Assembly (NCBI RefSeq): GCF_009829325.1
Contig: NZ_VUOS01000001.1
Span: forward strand, 372,001 to 436,000
DNA length: 64,000 nucleotides
DNA from: Nocardia sp. CY41
GTDB taxonomy: Bacteria; Actinomycetota; Actinomycetes; Mycobacteriales; Mycobacteriaceae
Direction of reading: 5' to 3'
Positions 1 through 8,772 of the stretch are shown here, piece by piece. Below the pieces are notes generated by a model, which saw only the letters and a list, made by a program, of their open reading frames with translations, was not told the DNA's origin and ran no database searches. The translations under genes and the position numbers were made by a program. Within the stretch, counting starts at the first letter, position 1; the number at the start of each line of letters is the position of its first letter.

Positions 1-256
1 GCCGAGCGGCCTGCTGCGCGTGCTCGGCGAGCGCGGCCTGCTGCGCGTGCTCACCGAGGGCGGTCCGCACCTGTTCGGTGAACTGCTGGAGGCCGACGTG
101 GTCGATGAGCTCTGCCTGACCACCGCGCCGCTGCTGGTCGGCGGTGCGGCACGGCGAATCTCGCTGTCGGCGCACGAGTTCCGCGTCCGGATGACGCGCG
201 CGCACGTCCTGCTGGACGACGACGGCACGGTGCTCACCCGGTGGGCCCGTCGATGA
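1..256 (+). CDS. RibD C-terminal-type reductase, 3' end only
   Basis: The 3' end of a gene that begins before the window; about 84 codons are visible, ending in TGA at 254-256. The residues include VLTEGGPHLFGELLEADVVD, the conserved EGG-P-L segment near the end of RibD C-terminal (dihydrofolate-reductase-like) domains. Such proteins reduce a pyrimidine intermediate of riboflavin synthesis or a related substrate with NADPH in the cytosol. The gene order to the right matches M. tuberculosis Rv2671 (ribD) - Rv2672 - aftC, which supports the call. A 20-base direct repeat (6-25 and 33-52, period 27) lies inside the reading frame. The substrate cannot be inferred from this fragment. Confidence 0.75.
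   Translation, partial: PSGLLRVLGERGLLRVLTEGGPHLFGELLEADVVDELCLTTAPLLVGGAARRISLSAHEFRVRMTRAHVLLDDDGTVLTRWARR
6..52 (+). repeat. Direct repeat of 20 bases, period 27, inside the ribD-like frame
   Basis: Positions 6-25 and 33-52 are identical. The 27-base period equals nine codons, so the protein reads GLLRVL twice in a row. It may be a recent in-frame duplication or chance in a Leu/Arg/Gly-rich stretch. Confidence 0.5.
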
Positions 257-287
257 AAGAACCGCCCGAACCTGGCAGGCTGTAGCA

Positions 288-1838
288 ATGCGCTGGACTC
301 GGGCCGCCGTGCTTGCCGCCACCCTCTCGATCGTGACCGCCGGTTGCGGCGCGGGACCGTCGGATCGTCCCGGTGTCGCGGTGCAGCGTCCGCCGGTCGC
401 GGGTACCGCGACGACCTCCGCCGCGCCCGCTCCGCCGCCGAGCGCCGAGCTGCCCAGAACCGATCTCAGCTGGCGGGAGTGCACCCAGCCGACCCTCGAT
501 CAGCTCGGCCTCGGGCCCGCGCCCGCGGGGCTGGTGCTGGACTGCGCCGAGTACTCCACCCCGATCGACTCCACAGGCGCGGTGCTGGGCAATTTCCGGG
601 CCGGTGCGCTGCGGGCCAGGCTGGCGCAGACCCCGGCCGACGCGCCGCCACTGGTGCTGACCTCGGGTTCGGATCGCTCCTCCTCCGCCACCCTCGCCGG
701 ATTGGCCGCGGGCCCGGCCTCGGCGCTGCTGGCCGCCCACCCGATCGTGGCGGTGGACCGGCGCGGCATGGGCACCTCGCAGCCGATCGACTGCCTGCCG
801 CTGGAGGTGCGGCGCGGCCTAGCCGACAACGCCCAGTCCGACCCGGGCGACCCGGTCGCCAGGATGACGAAGCTGAGCCAGGACGGCACCATCGCCTGCC
901 GCGATTTCCTGCAGCCCTACGAGGGCACCTTCGACGCGCCGCACGCCGCCGACGACATCGAGCAACTGCGCAGGCAGTGGCAGGTGGAGCACATCGCGGT
1001 GCTGGGCACCGGCAACGGCGCGAAGGTCGCGCTGAGCTACGCCCGCAAGTACGGCGACCACCTCGCCCGGCTGGTGCTCGACTCCCCCGAGCCGGTCGGC
1101 ACCGATGCGGTGACCCGTGCCGAGCAGGCCGTGCAAGGCGCCGAGGCGGCGCTGACGGCGTTCGCGCAGCGTTGCGTCGGCGTCGGTTGCTCACTCGGCG
1201 CCGACCCGCGCGCCGCGGTCACCGACCTGGTGAACCGGGCCGCGACCGGCGGGCTCGGCGACGTCTCGGCGAACGCGTTGCTGACCGCGGTCTCGGGCTT
1301 CCTCGGCAGCCCGCGGGCCGACCAGGCCACCCGGGTCACGGAGCTGTCCGACGCGCTCGCCGCGGCGGGTCGCGGTGATCGGGGACCGTTGAGCAACCTC
1401 GTCACCCGGGAAACCGCGGCCACGGCGAACGACGGCCAGTTCGTCAACCGGTGCACCGACACGCAGCTGCCGCCGACGCCGGACAAGGCCACCGAGTTGG
1501 CAGGCACCTGGGCGGGCAAGTACCCCGTCTTCGGCCGAGCGGCGGCCATCGGCCTGATGGAGTGCGCGGCCTGGCCGGTGTCGACCGCGCCCGCACTGCC
1601 CGAGAAGCTCGCGATTCCCGTGCTGGTGCTCGGCGGGGTCGCCGATCCGGTGGTCGGCAACGGCGGCCAGTCGTCGGTGACCGGCGCACTCGGTTCGGCG
1701 GGCGCTCGGCACGCGGCGCTGTCCTGGCAGGGCTTCGGGCATCCGGTGGCCACGCATTCCGGCTGCGCGCAGCGGGCGGTGCTCGACTATCTGAAGGACG
1801 GCAAACTTCCCGCTGACGGTACCGCCTGCCCGGCCTAG
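288..1838 (+). CDS. Secreted lipoprotein of the alpha/beta-hydrolase (TAP-like) family
   Basis: A 516-residue protein. The N-terminus is a lipoprotein signal (MRWTRAAVLAATLSIVTAGC) with a lipobox ending at Cys20, so it should be anchored outside the membrane. The body resembles actinobacterial secreted tripeptidyl-aminopeptidase-like hydrolases, and its place before aftC matches Rv2672. The usual nucleophile elbow G-x-S-x-G is replaced by GTGNG at residues 240-244. A late Asp (GVADPVV) and His (GFGHPVA) that would complete a triad are still present. It may be inactive or use another nucleophile. The ATG at 288 directly precedes the signal peptide. Confidence 0.8.
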   Translation: MRWTRAAVLAATLSIVTAGCGAGPSDRPGVAVQRPPVAGTATTSAAPAPPPSAELPRTDLSWRECTQPTLDQLGLGPAPAGLVLDCAEYSTPIDSTGAVLGNFRAGALRARLAQTPADAPPLVLTSGSDRSSSATLAGLAAGPASALLAAHPIVAVDRRGMGTSQPIDCLPLEVRRGLADNAQSDPGDPVARMTKLSQDGTIACRDFLQPYEGTFDAPHAADDIEQLRRQWQVEHIAVLGTGNGAKVALSYARKYGDHLARLVLDSPEPVGTDAVTRAEQAVQGAEAALTAFAQRCVGVGCSLGADPRAAVTDLVNRAATGGLGDVSANALLTAVSGFLGSPRADQATRVTELSDALAAAGRGDRGPLSNLVTRETAATANDGQFVNRCTDTQLPPTPDKATELAGTWAGKYPVFGRAAAIGLMECAAWPVSTAPALPEKLAIPVLVLGGVADPVVGNGGQSSVTGALGSAGARHAALSWQGFGHPVATHSGCAQRAVLDYLKDGKLPADGTACPA

Positions 1839-1910
1839 CCGGAGGCGTCGAGCAGCCGCCAGGGCGGCGAGTCGGGCAGGTCCGGCCAACCACCGGTAAC
1901 CGATCCGGTG

Positions 1911-1916
1911 TACCGT
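1911..1916 (+). promoter_or_regulatory. -10 element (TACCGT) for leaderless aftC
   Basis: TACCGT ends 7 bases before the GTG at 1923, so transcription should start at or next to that codon. This favours 1923 over the in-frame GTG at 1908. Confidence 0.6.
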
Positions 1917-1922
1917 GCCCCA

Positions 1923-3263
1923 GTGTTCCTTCGACAGCTCGAGCCCCGGACCGCTCGCACCACCGCCGAGGTGATCAAGTTCGCACTCTGGCCGCTGGCG
2001 GTCATGACCGTGCTGAACCGGGTTTTCATCAAGGCTGTCAACGGCTTCATCACCGACGACTACCGGCCGGTCTACCAGGCCTCCCTCGACTTCCTGAACG
2101 GACGCCCGGTCTACACCGCGAACTTCGACTCGGTGGACCCGCACTACCTCTACCCGCCCAGCGGCACCCTGCTGATCGCGCCGATCGCGGTCATCGACTA
2201 CGAGAAGTCACGCTGGCTGTTCATCGCCCTGAACGTGATCGCGATCCTCATCGCCTGGTATCTGCTGCTGCGGCTGTTCCGGTACACGCTGAGCTCGGTC
2301 GCCGCCCCCGCACTGCTGCTGGCGATGTTCATGTCCGAGACCGTGATCAACACGCTGGTGTTCACCAACGTCAACGGCTGTGTGCTGCTGGCGGAGCTGA
2401 TCTTCATCCACCTGCTGCTGAAACGGCGAGATCTGTGGGCAGGCGCCGCGCTCGGCTTGAGTATCGCGGTCAAGCCGACTCTCGCTCCCCTGCTGTTGAT
2501 CGCGCTGGCCCGGGGGCAATGGAAGGTCTTCGTGACCGCGCTGGGCGTGCCGCTGGCGCTGACCGCGATCGCCTGGCCGCTGTCGAAGGACCCGGAGAAG
2601 TTCCTCACCCGCACCGCGCCCTACCTTTTCGAATCCCGCGACTACTTCAACAGCGCGATCGTCGGCAACGGCGAGTACTACGGGCTACCTGCGTGGCTGA
2701 CCTGGGGCATGCGCGCGGTGCTCGGCGTGCTGGTGCTGATCTCGCTGTGGCTGCTGTACCGCTACTACCGTGAGGACGAGCTGTTCTTCGTCTGCACCTC
2801 CTCCGGCGTGCTGCTCGCCGCCTCGTTCCTGCTCAGCTCGCTCGGGCAGATGTACTACTCGATGATGCTGTTCCCGTTCCTGATGACGGTGGTACTGCGC
2901 AATTCGGTGCTGCGCAACTGGCCGGCCTGGCTGGCGATCTTCGGGTTCATGAGCTACGACAAGTGGCTCTCGGACCGCTGGCAGCACATCGGCCGCAACT
3001 TGGAGTACCTGCGCATCACCTTCGGCTGGGGCCTGCTGCTCATCGTCGTGTTCTGTGTGCTCGGCGACCGCTATCTGGCCGCGCGGCGGGAAGGACGGCT
3101 GCCGTTCGGCATCGATCCCGCGTGGATGAAGTCCGCACCGGATTCGCGCGGCGAGGCGCCGCAACGGCCCGCGACCGCCGATACCGCCTTGCCGGCGGAA
3201 ACCCCCAGGCCACACAACGGTTCGGCGCCGGTCGAGGAGAATCGTATTAGCGTGGAGCCATGA
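1923..3263 (+). CDS. aftC: Alpha-(1->3)-arabinofuranosyltransferase AftC
   Basis: About 446 residues with many membrane helices (GT-C fold). It closely resembles mycobacterial AftC, which uses decaprenylphosphoryl-arabinose to make alpha-1,3 branches in arabinogalactan and lipoarabinomannan on the outer face of the membrane. Visible hallmarks are an N-terminal TDD (Asp45-Asp46) of the kind used by GT-C enzymes, VDPHYLYPPSGTL, NTLVFTNVNGC and RDYFNSAIVGNGEYYGLP. I chose the GTG at 1923 because a -10 hexamer lies 7 bases upstream; the GTG at 1908 would overlap that promoter. The stop overlaps msrB (ATGA). The hydrophilic C-terminal tail (about residues 395-446) is variable. Confidence 0.9.
   Translation: MFLRQLEPRTARTTAEVIKFALWPLAVMTVLNRVFIKAVNGFITDDYRPVYQASLDFLNGRPVYTANFDSVDPHYLYPPSGTLLIAPIAVIDYEKSRWLFIALNVIAILIAWYLLLRLFRYTLSSVAAPALLLAMFMSETVINTLVFTNVNGCVLLAELIFIHLLLKRRDLWAGAALGLSIAVKPTLAPLLLIALARGQWKVFVTALGVPLALTAIAWPLSKDPEKFLTRTAPYLFESRDYFNSAIVGNGEYYGLPAWLTWGMRAVLGVLVLISLWLLYRYYREDELFFVCTSSGVLLAASFLLSSLGQMYYSMMLFPFLMTVVLRNSVLRNWPAWLAIFGFMSYDKWLSDRWQHIGRNLEYLRITFGWGLLLIVVFCVLGDRYLAARREGRLPFGIDPAWMKSAPDSRGEAPQRPATADTALPAETPRPHNGSAPVEENRISVEP
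3248..3253 (+). promoter_or_regulatory. -10 element (TAGCGT) for leaderless msrB inside aftC
   Basis: TAGCGT lies in the last codons of aftC and ends 7 bases before the msrB ATG at 3260, so msrB could have its own leaderless transcript as well as the aftC mRNA. Confidence 0.5.
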
Positions 3264-3703
3264 GCTCCGAAGCCGACACGTCCCTGCCCACGCCGCGGAT
3301 CCAGCTCACGCCGCAGGAATGGCGGGTGAAATTGGACCCCGAGGAGTACGCGGTGCTGCGCGAGGCCGCCACCGAGCGGCCGTTCACCGGCGAGTACACC
3401 GATACCAAGACCGAAGGCGTCTACGCGTGCCGGGCCTGCGGCGCCGAACTGTTCCGCAGCACCGAGAAGTTCGACTCGCACTGTGGCTGGCCGTCGTTCT
3501 TCGATCCGGCGGCGTCCGACGCGGTGATTCTCCGGTCGGACGACTCGCTCGGCATGCACCGGGTCGAAGTGCTGTGCGCGAACTGCCACAGCCACCTCGG
3601 CCACGTGTTCGAGGGCGAGGGGTACAACACGCCCACCGACAAGCGCTACTGCATCAACTCCATCGCTCTGCGACTGCACCCCTCGGACAGCGCAGCGGAG
3701 TAA
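3260..3703 (+). CDS. msrB: Peptide-methionine (R)-S-oxide reductase MsrB
   Basis: A 147-residue cytosolic repair enzyme that reduces methionine-R-sulfoxide in proteins. The zinc-binding pairs CRAC (Cys57, Cys60) and CANC (Cys106, Cys109) are intact. The catalytic Cys131 lies in the RYCINS motif, and HCGWPSFF (with Cys75) and HLGHVF are typical of the family. The ATG overlaps the aftC stop as ATGA, and a possible leaderless promoter sits just upstream. Position matches Rv2674. Confidence 0.95.
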   Translation: MSSEADTSLPTPRIQLTPQEWRVKLDPEEYAVLREAATERPFTGEYTDTKTEGVYACRACGAELFRSTEKFDSHCGWPSFFDPAASDAVILRSDDSLGMHRVEVLCANCHSHLGHVFEGEGYNTPTDKRYCINSIALRLHPSDSAAE

Positions 3704-3784
3704 AGGCCCGACGCTCACCGGCAGCGTACGGAGCCCGCACCGCTCGTCGCATGCCCCGAAAACTCTGGGCAAGTTCGGTGGACG

Positions 3785-4480
3785 TCAGGGCAGGGCGGCG
3801 ATCAGCTGCTCGATCTCCACGCGGGGACCGGTGAAGAACGGGATCTCCTCGCGCACGTGCCGTCGGGCGTCGGTGGCGCGCAGGTCGCGCATCAGATCGA
3901 CGATGCGATGCAGTTCGGGCGCTTCGAAGGCCAGGATCCACTCGTAGTCGCCGAGCGCGAACGAGCTGACGGTGTTGGCCCGCACGTCCGGGTAGCCACG
4001 CGCGGCTTTGCCGTGCTCGGCCAGCATCCGGCGGCGTTCCTCGTCGGGCAGCAGGTACCACTCGTAGGACCGGACGAACGGGTACACGCAGATGTAGGCG
4101 CCCGGCTCCTCACCGGCCAAGAACGCCGGGATGTGGCTCTTGTTGAACTCCGCGGGACGGTGCAGCGCCGCGTTGCTCCACACCGGCGCGCTGGCCCGCC
4201 CGAGCTCGGTGGTACGGCGGAAGTCGGCGTAGGCGGCCTGCAGGTCCTCGACGCGCTCGGCGTGCGTCCAGATCATGAAATCGGCGTCGGCGCGCATCCC
4301 CGCCACGTCGTAGACGCCGCGCACCACCACGTCGCGGTCGGCGAGACCGTCGAAGAACGCCTTCGCCTCCTTGGTCGCCGCGTCCCGGTCCTCGCCCAGC
4401 ACTCCGGGCTGCACCTGGAAGACCGAGAACATCAGGTAGCGGATGGTGGAGTTGAGAGCATGATAGTCGAGTCGCGCCAT
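3785..4480 (-). CDS. hemQ: Coproheme decarboxylase HemQ (chlorite-dismutase family)
   Basis: 231 residues. HemQ performs the last step of the coproporphyrin-dependent haem pathway, decarboxylating coproheme to haem b with peroxide. The sequence has family features: [22 protein letters not shown] at the start, [32 protein letters not shown], and [13 protein letters not shown] near the end. Its length fits the actinobacterial form, and its position between msrB and hemY matches Rv2676c. It is the last gene of the nsrR-hmp-hemQ transcription unit. The flavohaemoglobin frame upstream is open into hemQ without a stop, giving a possible 556-residue fusion. The ATG at 4480 would give normal HemQ. 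Confidence 0.92.
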   Translation of the reverse strand: MARLDYHALNSTIRYLMFSVFQVQPGVLGEDRDAATKEAKAFFDGLADRDVVVRGVYDVAGMRADADFMIWTHAERVEDLQAAYADFRRTTELGRASAPVWSNAALHRPAEFNKSHIPAFLAGEEPGAYICVYPFVRSYEWYLLPDEERRRMLAEHGKAARGYPDVRANTVSSFALGDYEWILAFEAPELHRIVDLMRDLRATDARRHVREEIPFFTGPRVEIEQLIAALP

Positions 4481-4484
4481 AGCA

Positions 4485-5455
4485 CTATCGTGCCACTCGC
4501 CCGGGAGCGCCCGCGTCGCCGGGCGTGAACTGCTCGACGTGCACGCGGGCATCCGGGATGCCGAGGGCACGCAGCTGACCCTGGCGATTCCGGCGGAGAT
4601 CAGCACCAGCGGTGTCTGCGCCGCGGTATCGATGACGACATCACCGAACGGAAGGGTGACCTGCAGCTGGTCACCGGGGCGCAGATGCTCGTGCAGCCAC
4701 GAGGACACCTCGCCCGCCGGACAGCCGCCGGCCGGGTCGACCCGTTTGACGGCGAACGACAGCACGCCGTCCCCGGGCCTGCCCACCAAGCTGTACTGAC
4801 GCAGCTGGCGCGCACCGTCGGGAAGTCGCACGCCCACCGAGACGTATTGTCCCGGAGCGAATCCCGGCAACTCCGTGTTCGGGTCGGCGGAACCGACGGT
4901 GAAGATCGCGACGCCGGAGGGATCGTCCTCGCGGGCCAGGACGAGGACGTCCCGGAACACGTCGCCGGAATCCACGCCCGCCTCGGCGTAGAGCCCCTTC
5001 TCCTGGTCCATCAGGGTGTCGGCCATCAGCCAGTAGACCCGATCCCAGGCCGACGCGACCGTCTCGTCCACCACGTCGGCGCCGAGCACTTCCACGATGG
5101 CGGCGAACAGGTTGTCGTGCACGATCTGGTACTGCTCCGGAGTCACCCCGAGGGAGGCGTGCTTGTGCGCGATCCGCGACAGCATGGTGGCCGGGTGCGG
5201 CAGCGCGGGATCGACCAGGTACGTGGCGAAGGTGGCGATGGAAGCGGCCAGCGCCCGCTGCTGACTGCCCTGCGCCTGATTGCCCCGGTTGAACGTGTCG
5301 CGCAGCAGCTGCGGGTGAGCGTCGAACATGGTGCGGTAGAACACGGCCGTGATGCGGTCGATGTTCGCCGCCACGAGCGGCAGGGTCGCGCGGACGACGT
5401 CGGCGTGCCGCGGTTCGAGTTCCGGTTGGGCCCGGACAACGCTGTCGAGGGTCAT
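4485..5455 (-). pseudogene. hmp: Flavohaemoglobin (NO dioxygenase) with an internal deletion in the NAD domain
   Basis: The first 290 codons encode a globin domain (about 1-140, B10-type Tyr40, proximal His99) and the FAD domain (about 160-280, with RQYS at 219-222). The NAD domain begins normally (PLVLISAGI, 282-290) and is then lost. In another frame the next bases encode a reductase-like C-terminus, [20 protein letters not shown], ending in TAG at 4485-4487. So roughly 300 bases, including the nicotinamide-binding motifs, seem to have been deleted with a frameshift. The original frame does not stop but continues into hemQ at Met326 of a 556-residue ORF. ATG at 5455 overlaps the nsrR stop (ATGA). 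It cannot be a normal NADH-dependent NO dioxygenase. An assembly error is the main alternative. Confidence 0.8.
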
Positions 5456-5925
5456 GACACTTCCTTCATCTCAGGGGAAACATTCGTCGTGGATCCGACG
5501 AGCAGATGCAGCAATCCCGCGCTCGACGAGGTGACCAATTCCTCTATCGAATAGCGGTCGAGTTCGGCATAGAAGGCTTTCTTCGCGTCGGCGAGAATTC
5601 GGCGGAGTCGGCACGCGCCGATCAGCGGACACGGATTCGGATCCCCGCACTCCACCACATCGCGGTCGCTTTCCAATTCCCGGACGAGCGCACCTACCGA
5701 AGCGGCACGCCCGGCCGCGGTGATGAACAGTCCGCCGGATCGTCCGCGGTGCGCCTGCACCAGACCCAGCTCGACCAACCGGGAAACCGCTTTGGCCACA
5801 TGCTTTTCCGACGCGCCCACCTGTCGTGCGATGAGTTTGGTGGTCACTCGGGAATTCTTCTCGTCCTCCGCCGCGAGCCGCATGATGGTGCGCAGACCGA
5901 TATCGGTGAAGTGCGAGAGCTGCAT
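5452..5925 (-). CDS. nsrR: NsrR, Rrf2-family [4Fe-4S] nitric oxide-sensing repressor
   Basis: 157 residues with an N-terminal winged helix ([22 protein letters not shown]). From Met at 5925 the cluster ligands known in Streptomyces NsrR fall exactly in register: Asp8 (MQLSHFTD), Cys93, Cys99 and Cys105 ([14 protein letters not shown]). An upstream in-frame ATG at 5952 would shift this register, and a -10 element sits 8 bases before 5925. NsrR normally represses hmp until NO damages the cluster. Its stop overlaps the start of the broken hmp and hemQ follows, so hemQ may be under NO control. Confidence 0.93.
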   Translation of the reverse strand: MQLSHFTDIGLRTIMRLAAEDEKNSRVTTKLIARQVGASEKHVAKAVSRLVELGLVQAHRGRSGGLFITAAGRAASVGALVRELESDRDVVECGDPNPCPLIGACRLRRILADAKKAFYAELDRYSIEELVTSSSAGLLHLLVGSTTNVSPEMKEVS

Positions 5926-5932
5926 GATGCTC

Positions 5933-5938
5933 ACGCTA
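5933..5938 (-). promoter_or_regulatory. -10 element (TAGCGT) for leaderless nsrR operon
   Basis: On the minus strand TAGCGT ends 8 bases before the ATG at 5925. It supports the short NsrR start. I could not identify a convincing NsrR operator around it. Confidence 0.55.
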
Positions 5939-6067
5939 CCGGCGAATTCCACCGATTCCGCATGCCGGCGAAGTGTTCTTAATTACGCCGATTCGTGCGC
6001 ATTTTCGGCGCCGATTATCGACAGCCCGAGAAAAGCCGAGAGTCCACAGCGGTATGCGATGACCCGC

Positions 6068-7435
6068 TCAGGATCGGTGTGCGCTGCCCGCGCCGACCGT
6101 CGCCGCGATCCGCTGCGCGGCGGCTGCGCCGGAGGAGACGCACGCGGGCACGCCGACGCCGTGCAGGTACGCGCCCGCCACCGCCAGCCCGTCGAGCGGG
6201 GCGACCTGGGCTTCGACGGCCGCGACGCGGGCCGGATGGCCGGGCGCGTACTGGGCGAGTCCGCCCGGCCAGCGCTGCACCACGGCCTCGATCGGCTCGA
6301 CGGCGACTCCGGTGACGGTAGCCAGGTCCTCGGTGGCGGCGGCCACCAGTTGCGCATCAGGCCACGACAGCGGGGAGTCGTCGCCGAATTTCCCGAACGA
6401 GACGCGGACGAGGGCGGTTTCACGTTGCGCGAGATGGGTCCATTTGCGGCTGGACAGGGTGAAGGCCTTGGCGCGCAGCGGCTCTCCGGTCGCCACGAGG
6501 ATGCCGGAGTTCTGCGGCAGCGCGGTCTCGCGGGGCAGCGCCAGCGCGACCACCACCGACGAGGAGAGTTCGACGCCCGCCAGCTCCGCCGCGGCGACGG
6601 GGGCGACGGTCCGCAACAGTCGCGCGGTCACCGGCGCCGGGGTGGCGAGCACCACGGCGTCGACGGCGCCGATCGGGTCCACCACCCAGCCCCGCAGTCC
6701 CCTGGCCAGACGCGTGCCCGGGGTCGCGGTGACGAACCTGGCCCCGGAGCGTTCGGCGAGCGCTTCGAGCAGCACCCGGTACCCGTCGCGAATTCCGCCG
6801 AAGACCGGCGCGTTCGAGGGCGGCGGCAGCGCGGCGCCGACGGCGGCGGTGAGGCTCGGGGCGCCGTCGTCCAGGGCGGCGGCGAGGGTGGGCAGCGCGG
6901 CGCGGACACCGATCGAGCGGGAACTGCCCGCGTACACCCCACCGAGCAGCGGATCCACGCTGCGCTCGGCGACTTGCGGGCCGAAGCGGTCGGCGACCAG
7001 GTGGTAGACGTCGATATCGGAGCCGGGGTCCCAGGTCAGCGGGCGGTCGGGTTCGGCGGCGATCCGCGCCAGCGTCTCGGCGTCGACCAGACCACGCATC
7101 GATTCGGCGTTCGCCGGGACACCCATCAACGTGCCCTCCGGAAGCGGATGCGCGGCGCCGGAGGACCACACCAGCGGCCGCAGACCGGCCGGCGTCACCA
7201 ATTGCGACTCCAGCCCGAGTTCCCGCAGTAGCGCGGGCACCTCCGGCCGTCGGCCGACGAACGCTTCCGCGCCGAGATCCAATGGCTCCCCGGCCACTTC
7301 ACCGGTATAGAGGATGCCGCCGACCCGTTCGGCGCGATCGAGCACGAGCACGTCGGCATCCGGCCCGAGCAACGTCCGCAACCGATACGCGGCCACCAGT
7401 CCGCTGATCCCACCGCCGACCACCGCGATACGCAT
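6068..7435 (-). CDS. hemY: Coproporphyrinogen III oxidase (HemY/CgoX)
   Basis: 455-residue FAD enzyme that oxidises coproporphyrinogen III to coproporphyrin III, the step before iron insertion and HemQ in monoderm haem synthesis. It begins with the dinucleotide-binding motif AVVGGGISGL and LDRAERVGG. It also contains SVDPLLGGVYAGSSRSIGVR and ends with VAGAYLHGVGVPACVSSG, typical of this amine-oxidase-like family. A -10 hexamer 7 bases upstream fixes the ATG at 7435 and predicts a leaderless mRNA. It lies between hemE and the nsrR-hmp-hemQ unit, all on the minus strand. Confidence 0.92.
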   Translation of the reverse strand: MRIAVVGGGISGLVAAYRLRTLLGPDADVLVLDRAERVGGILYTGEVAGEPLDLGAEAFVGRRPEVPALLRELGLESQLVTPAGLRPLVWSSGAAHPLPEGTLMGVPANAESMRGLVDAETLARIAAEPDRPLTWDPGSDIDVYHLVADRFGPQVAERSVDPLLGGVYAGSSRSIGVRAALPTLAAALDDGAPSLTAAVGAALPPPSNAPVFGGIRDGYRVLLEALAERSGARFVTATPGTRLARGLRGWVVDPIGAVDAVVLATPAPVTARLLRTVAPVAAAELAGVELSSSVVVALALPRETALPQNSGILVATGEPLRAKAFTLSSRKWTHLAQRETALVRVSFGKFGDDSPLSWPDAQLVAAATEDLATVTGVAVEPIEAVVQRWPGGLAQYAPGHPARVAAVEAQVAPLDGLAVAGAYLHGVGVPACVSSGAAAAQRIAATVGAGSAHRS

Positions 7436-7441
7436 GCCTCG

Positions 7442-7447
7442 ACCGTA
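7442..7447 (-). promoter_or_regulatory. -10 element (TACGGT) for leaderless hemY
   Basis: On the minus strand TACGGT ends 7 bases before the hemY ATG at 7435. Confidence 0.55.
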
Positions 7448-7585
7448 TCGTGTGCCGCGACCTCGGCCGTCGAACGGTCGGCCCGCGATGACCCGGGACA
7501 CACCGCCCGCGACTGCGGCATGTACCGCCTCCGGCTACCAGTAGCGCCTGAACCGAGCGCTGCGGGCGGTTCTCTCCGCTGGGAC

Positions 7586-8641
7586 CTACAGCTCGTGGAC
7601 GAGTTCCACCAAGGCGGTCAGCACGCCCGGATCGGTCTCCGGAAGCACCCCGTGGCCCAGGTTGAAGATGTGCCCGGTGGCGCCGAGGGTGATCGCCTCG
7701 TCCGCTTCACGCGCGATCCGCCGCGCCTGCGTCTCGACCGCAGCGGGCCCGGCGAACAGCACAGCCGGATCGAGATTGCCCTGCAACGCTTTTCCCGGTC
7801 CGACGCGGCGGACGGCCTCGGTCAGCGGCACCCGCCAATCGACGCCGACCACGTCGGCGCCCGCCTCACCCATGGCGCCGAGCAGCTCGCCGGTGCCCAC
7901 CCCGAAGTGGATGCGCGGCACTCCCGCGTCGGCGATCTCGGCGAACACCCGTTCCGAGTGCGGTAGCACGAAGCTGCGGTAGTCGGCCTGCGACAGCGCG
8001 CCGGCCCAGGAGTCGAACACTTGCACCGCGTCGACGCCCGCCGCGAGCTGAGCCTGCAGGAACGCGATGGTGATGTCGGTGAGCACGCCCAGCAGGGCGT
8101 GCCAGGTCTGCGGGTCGGCGTACATCATCGCCTTGGTGCGCTCGTGGTTCTTGCTCGGACCGCCCTCGACCAGGTAGGAGGCGAGGGTGAACGGCGCGCC
8201 CGCGAACCCGATCAGCGGTGTCTCCCCCAGCGCGTCGAGCAGCAGGCGCACGCCGTCGGTGACCGCCCCGACCTCCTCGGGACGCAACCGTGGCAGCGCG
8301 CGCACGTCGTCGACCGTCCGTACGGGCGCGGCGACCACCGGGCCCACGCCGGGCACGATGTCCAGATCGATTCCCGCCGCTTTGAGCGGAACGACGATGT
8401 CGGAGAACAGGATCGCCGCGTCGACGCGATGCCTGCGGATCGGCTGGAGGGTGATCTCGCACACCAGTTCCGGGTCGAAGCAGGACTCGAGCATCCCGAC
8501 GCCGGCACGCACCTCGCGGTACTCGGGCAGCGAGCGTCCGGCCTGGCGCATGAACCACACCGGACGCCTGCTGGGCGTCGCGCCGGTGGCGGCGGCCAGG
8601 AACGGGGCATCGGTCAACCGGCGGCGGGTATGAGTGCTCAT
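7586..8641 (-). CDS. hemE: Uroporphyrinogen decarboxylase HemE
   Basis: 351 residues. HemE removes four carboxyl groups from uroporphyrinogen III to make coproporphyrinogen III in the cytosol. Signatures are [18 protein letters not shown] at the N-terminus, the conserved Asp in [28 protein letters not shown], and [16 protein letters not shown] near the end. It is the first gene of the leftward haem block, about 150 bases upstream of hemY. A -10 hexamer 8 bases before the ATG predicts leaderless translation. Confidence 0.95.
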   Translation of the reverse strand: MSTHTRRRLTDAPFLAAATGATPSRRPVWFMRQAGRSLPEYREVRAGVGMLESCFDPELVCEITLQPIRRHRVDAAILFSDIVVPLKAAGIDLDIVPGVGPVVAAPVRTVDDVRALPRLRPEEVGAVTDGVRLLLDALGETPLIGFAGAPFTLASYLVEGGPSKNHERTKAMMYADPQTWHALLGVLTDITIAFLQAQLAAGVDAVQVFDSWAGALSQADYRSFVLPHSERVFAEIADAGVPRIHFGVGTGELLGAMGEAGADVVGVDWRVPLTEAVRRVGPGKALQGNLDPAVLFAGPAAVETQARRIAREADEAITLGATGHIFNLGHGVLPETDPGVLTALVELVHEL

Positions 8642-8648
8642 CACGGCT

Positions 8649-8654
8649 ATCGTA
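8649..8654 (-). promoter_or_regulatory. -10 element (TACGAT) for leaderless hemE
   Basis: On the minus strand TACGAT ends 8 bases before the hemE ATG at 8641. Confidence 0.55.
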
Positions 8655-8759
8655 TGCGGGTCCCGAGGGAGGGGCGGACGCGGTGGCGGCAGCGATGCTC
8701 GCGCGGACGCCGCACCGCCCGTAGCGGCGCGCCTCCGACTGCGCCGGGTGCACAAGGTC

Positions 8760-8765
8760 TACCGT
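8760..8765 (+). promoter_or_regulatory. -10 element (TACCGT) for leaderless DUF3000 gene
   Basis: TACCGT ends 8 bases before the GTG at 8773. It is divergent from the hemE promoter about 105 bases away. Confidence 0.55.
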
Positions 8766-8772
8766 CAGCATT

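Noticed and set aside
5940..5985. Palindromic GAAT...ATTC segments upstream of nsrR as an NsrR box
   Set aside because: Arms are only four bases and do not clearly match the known Streptomyces site; left out as a feature.
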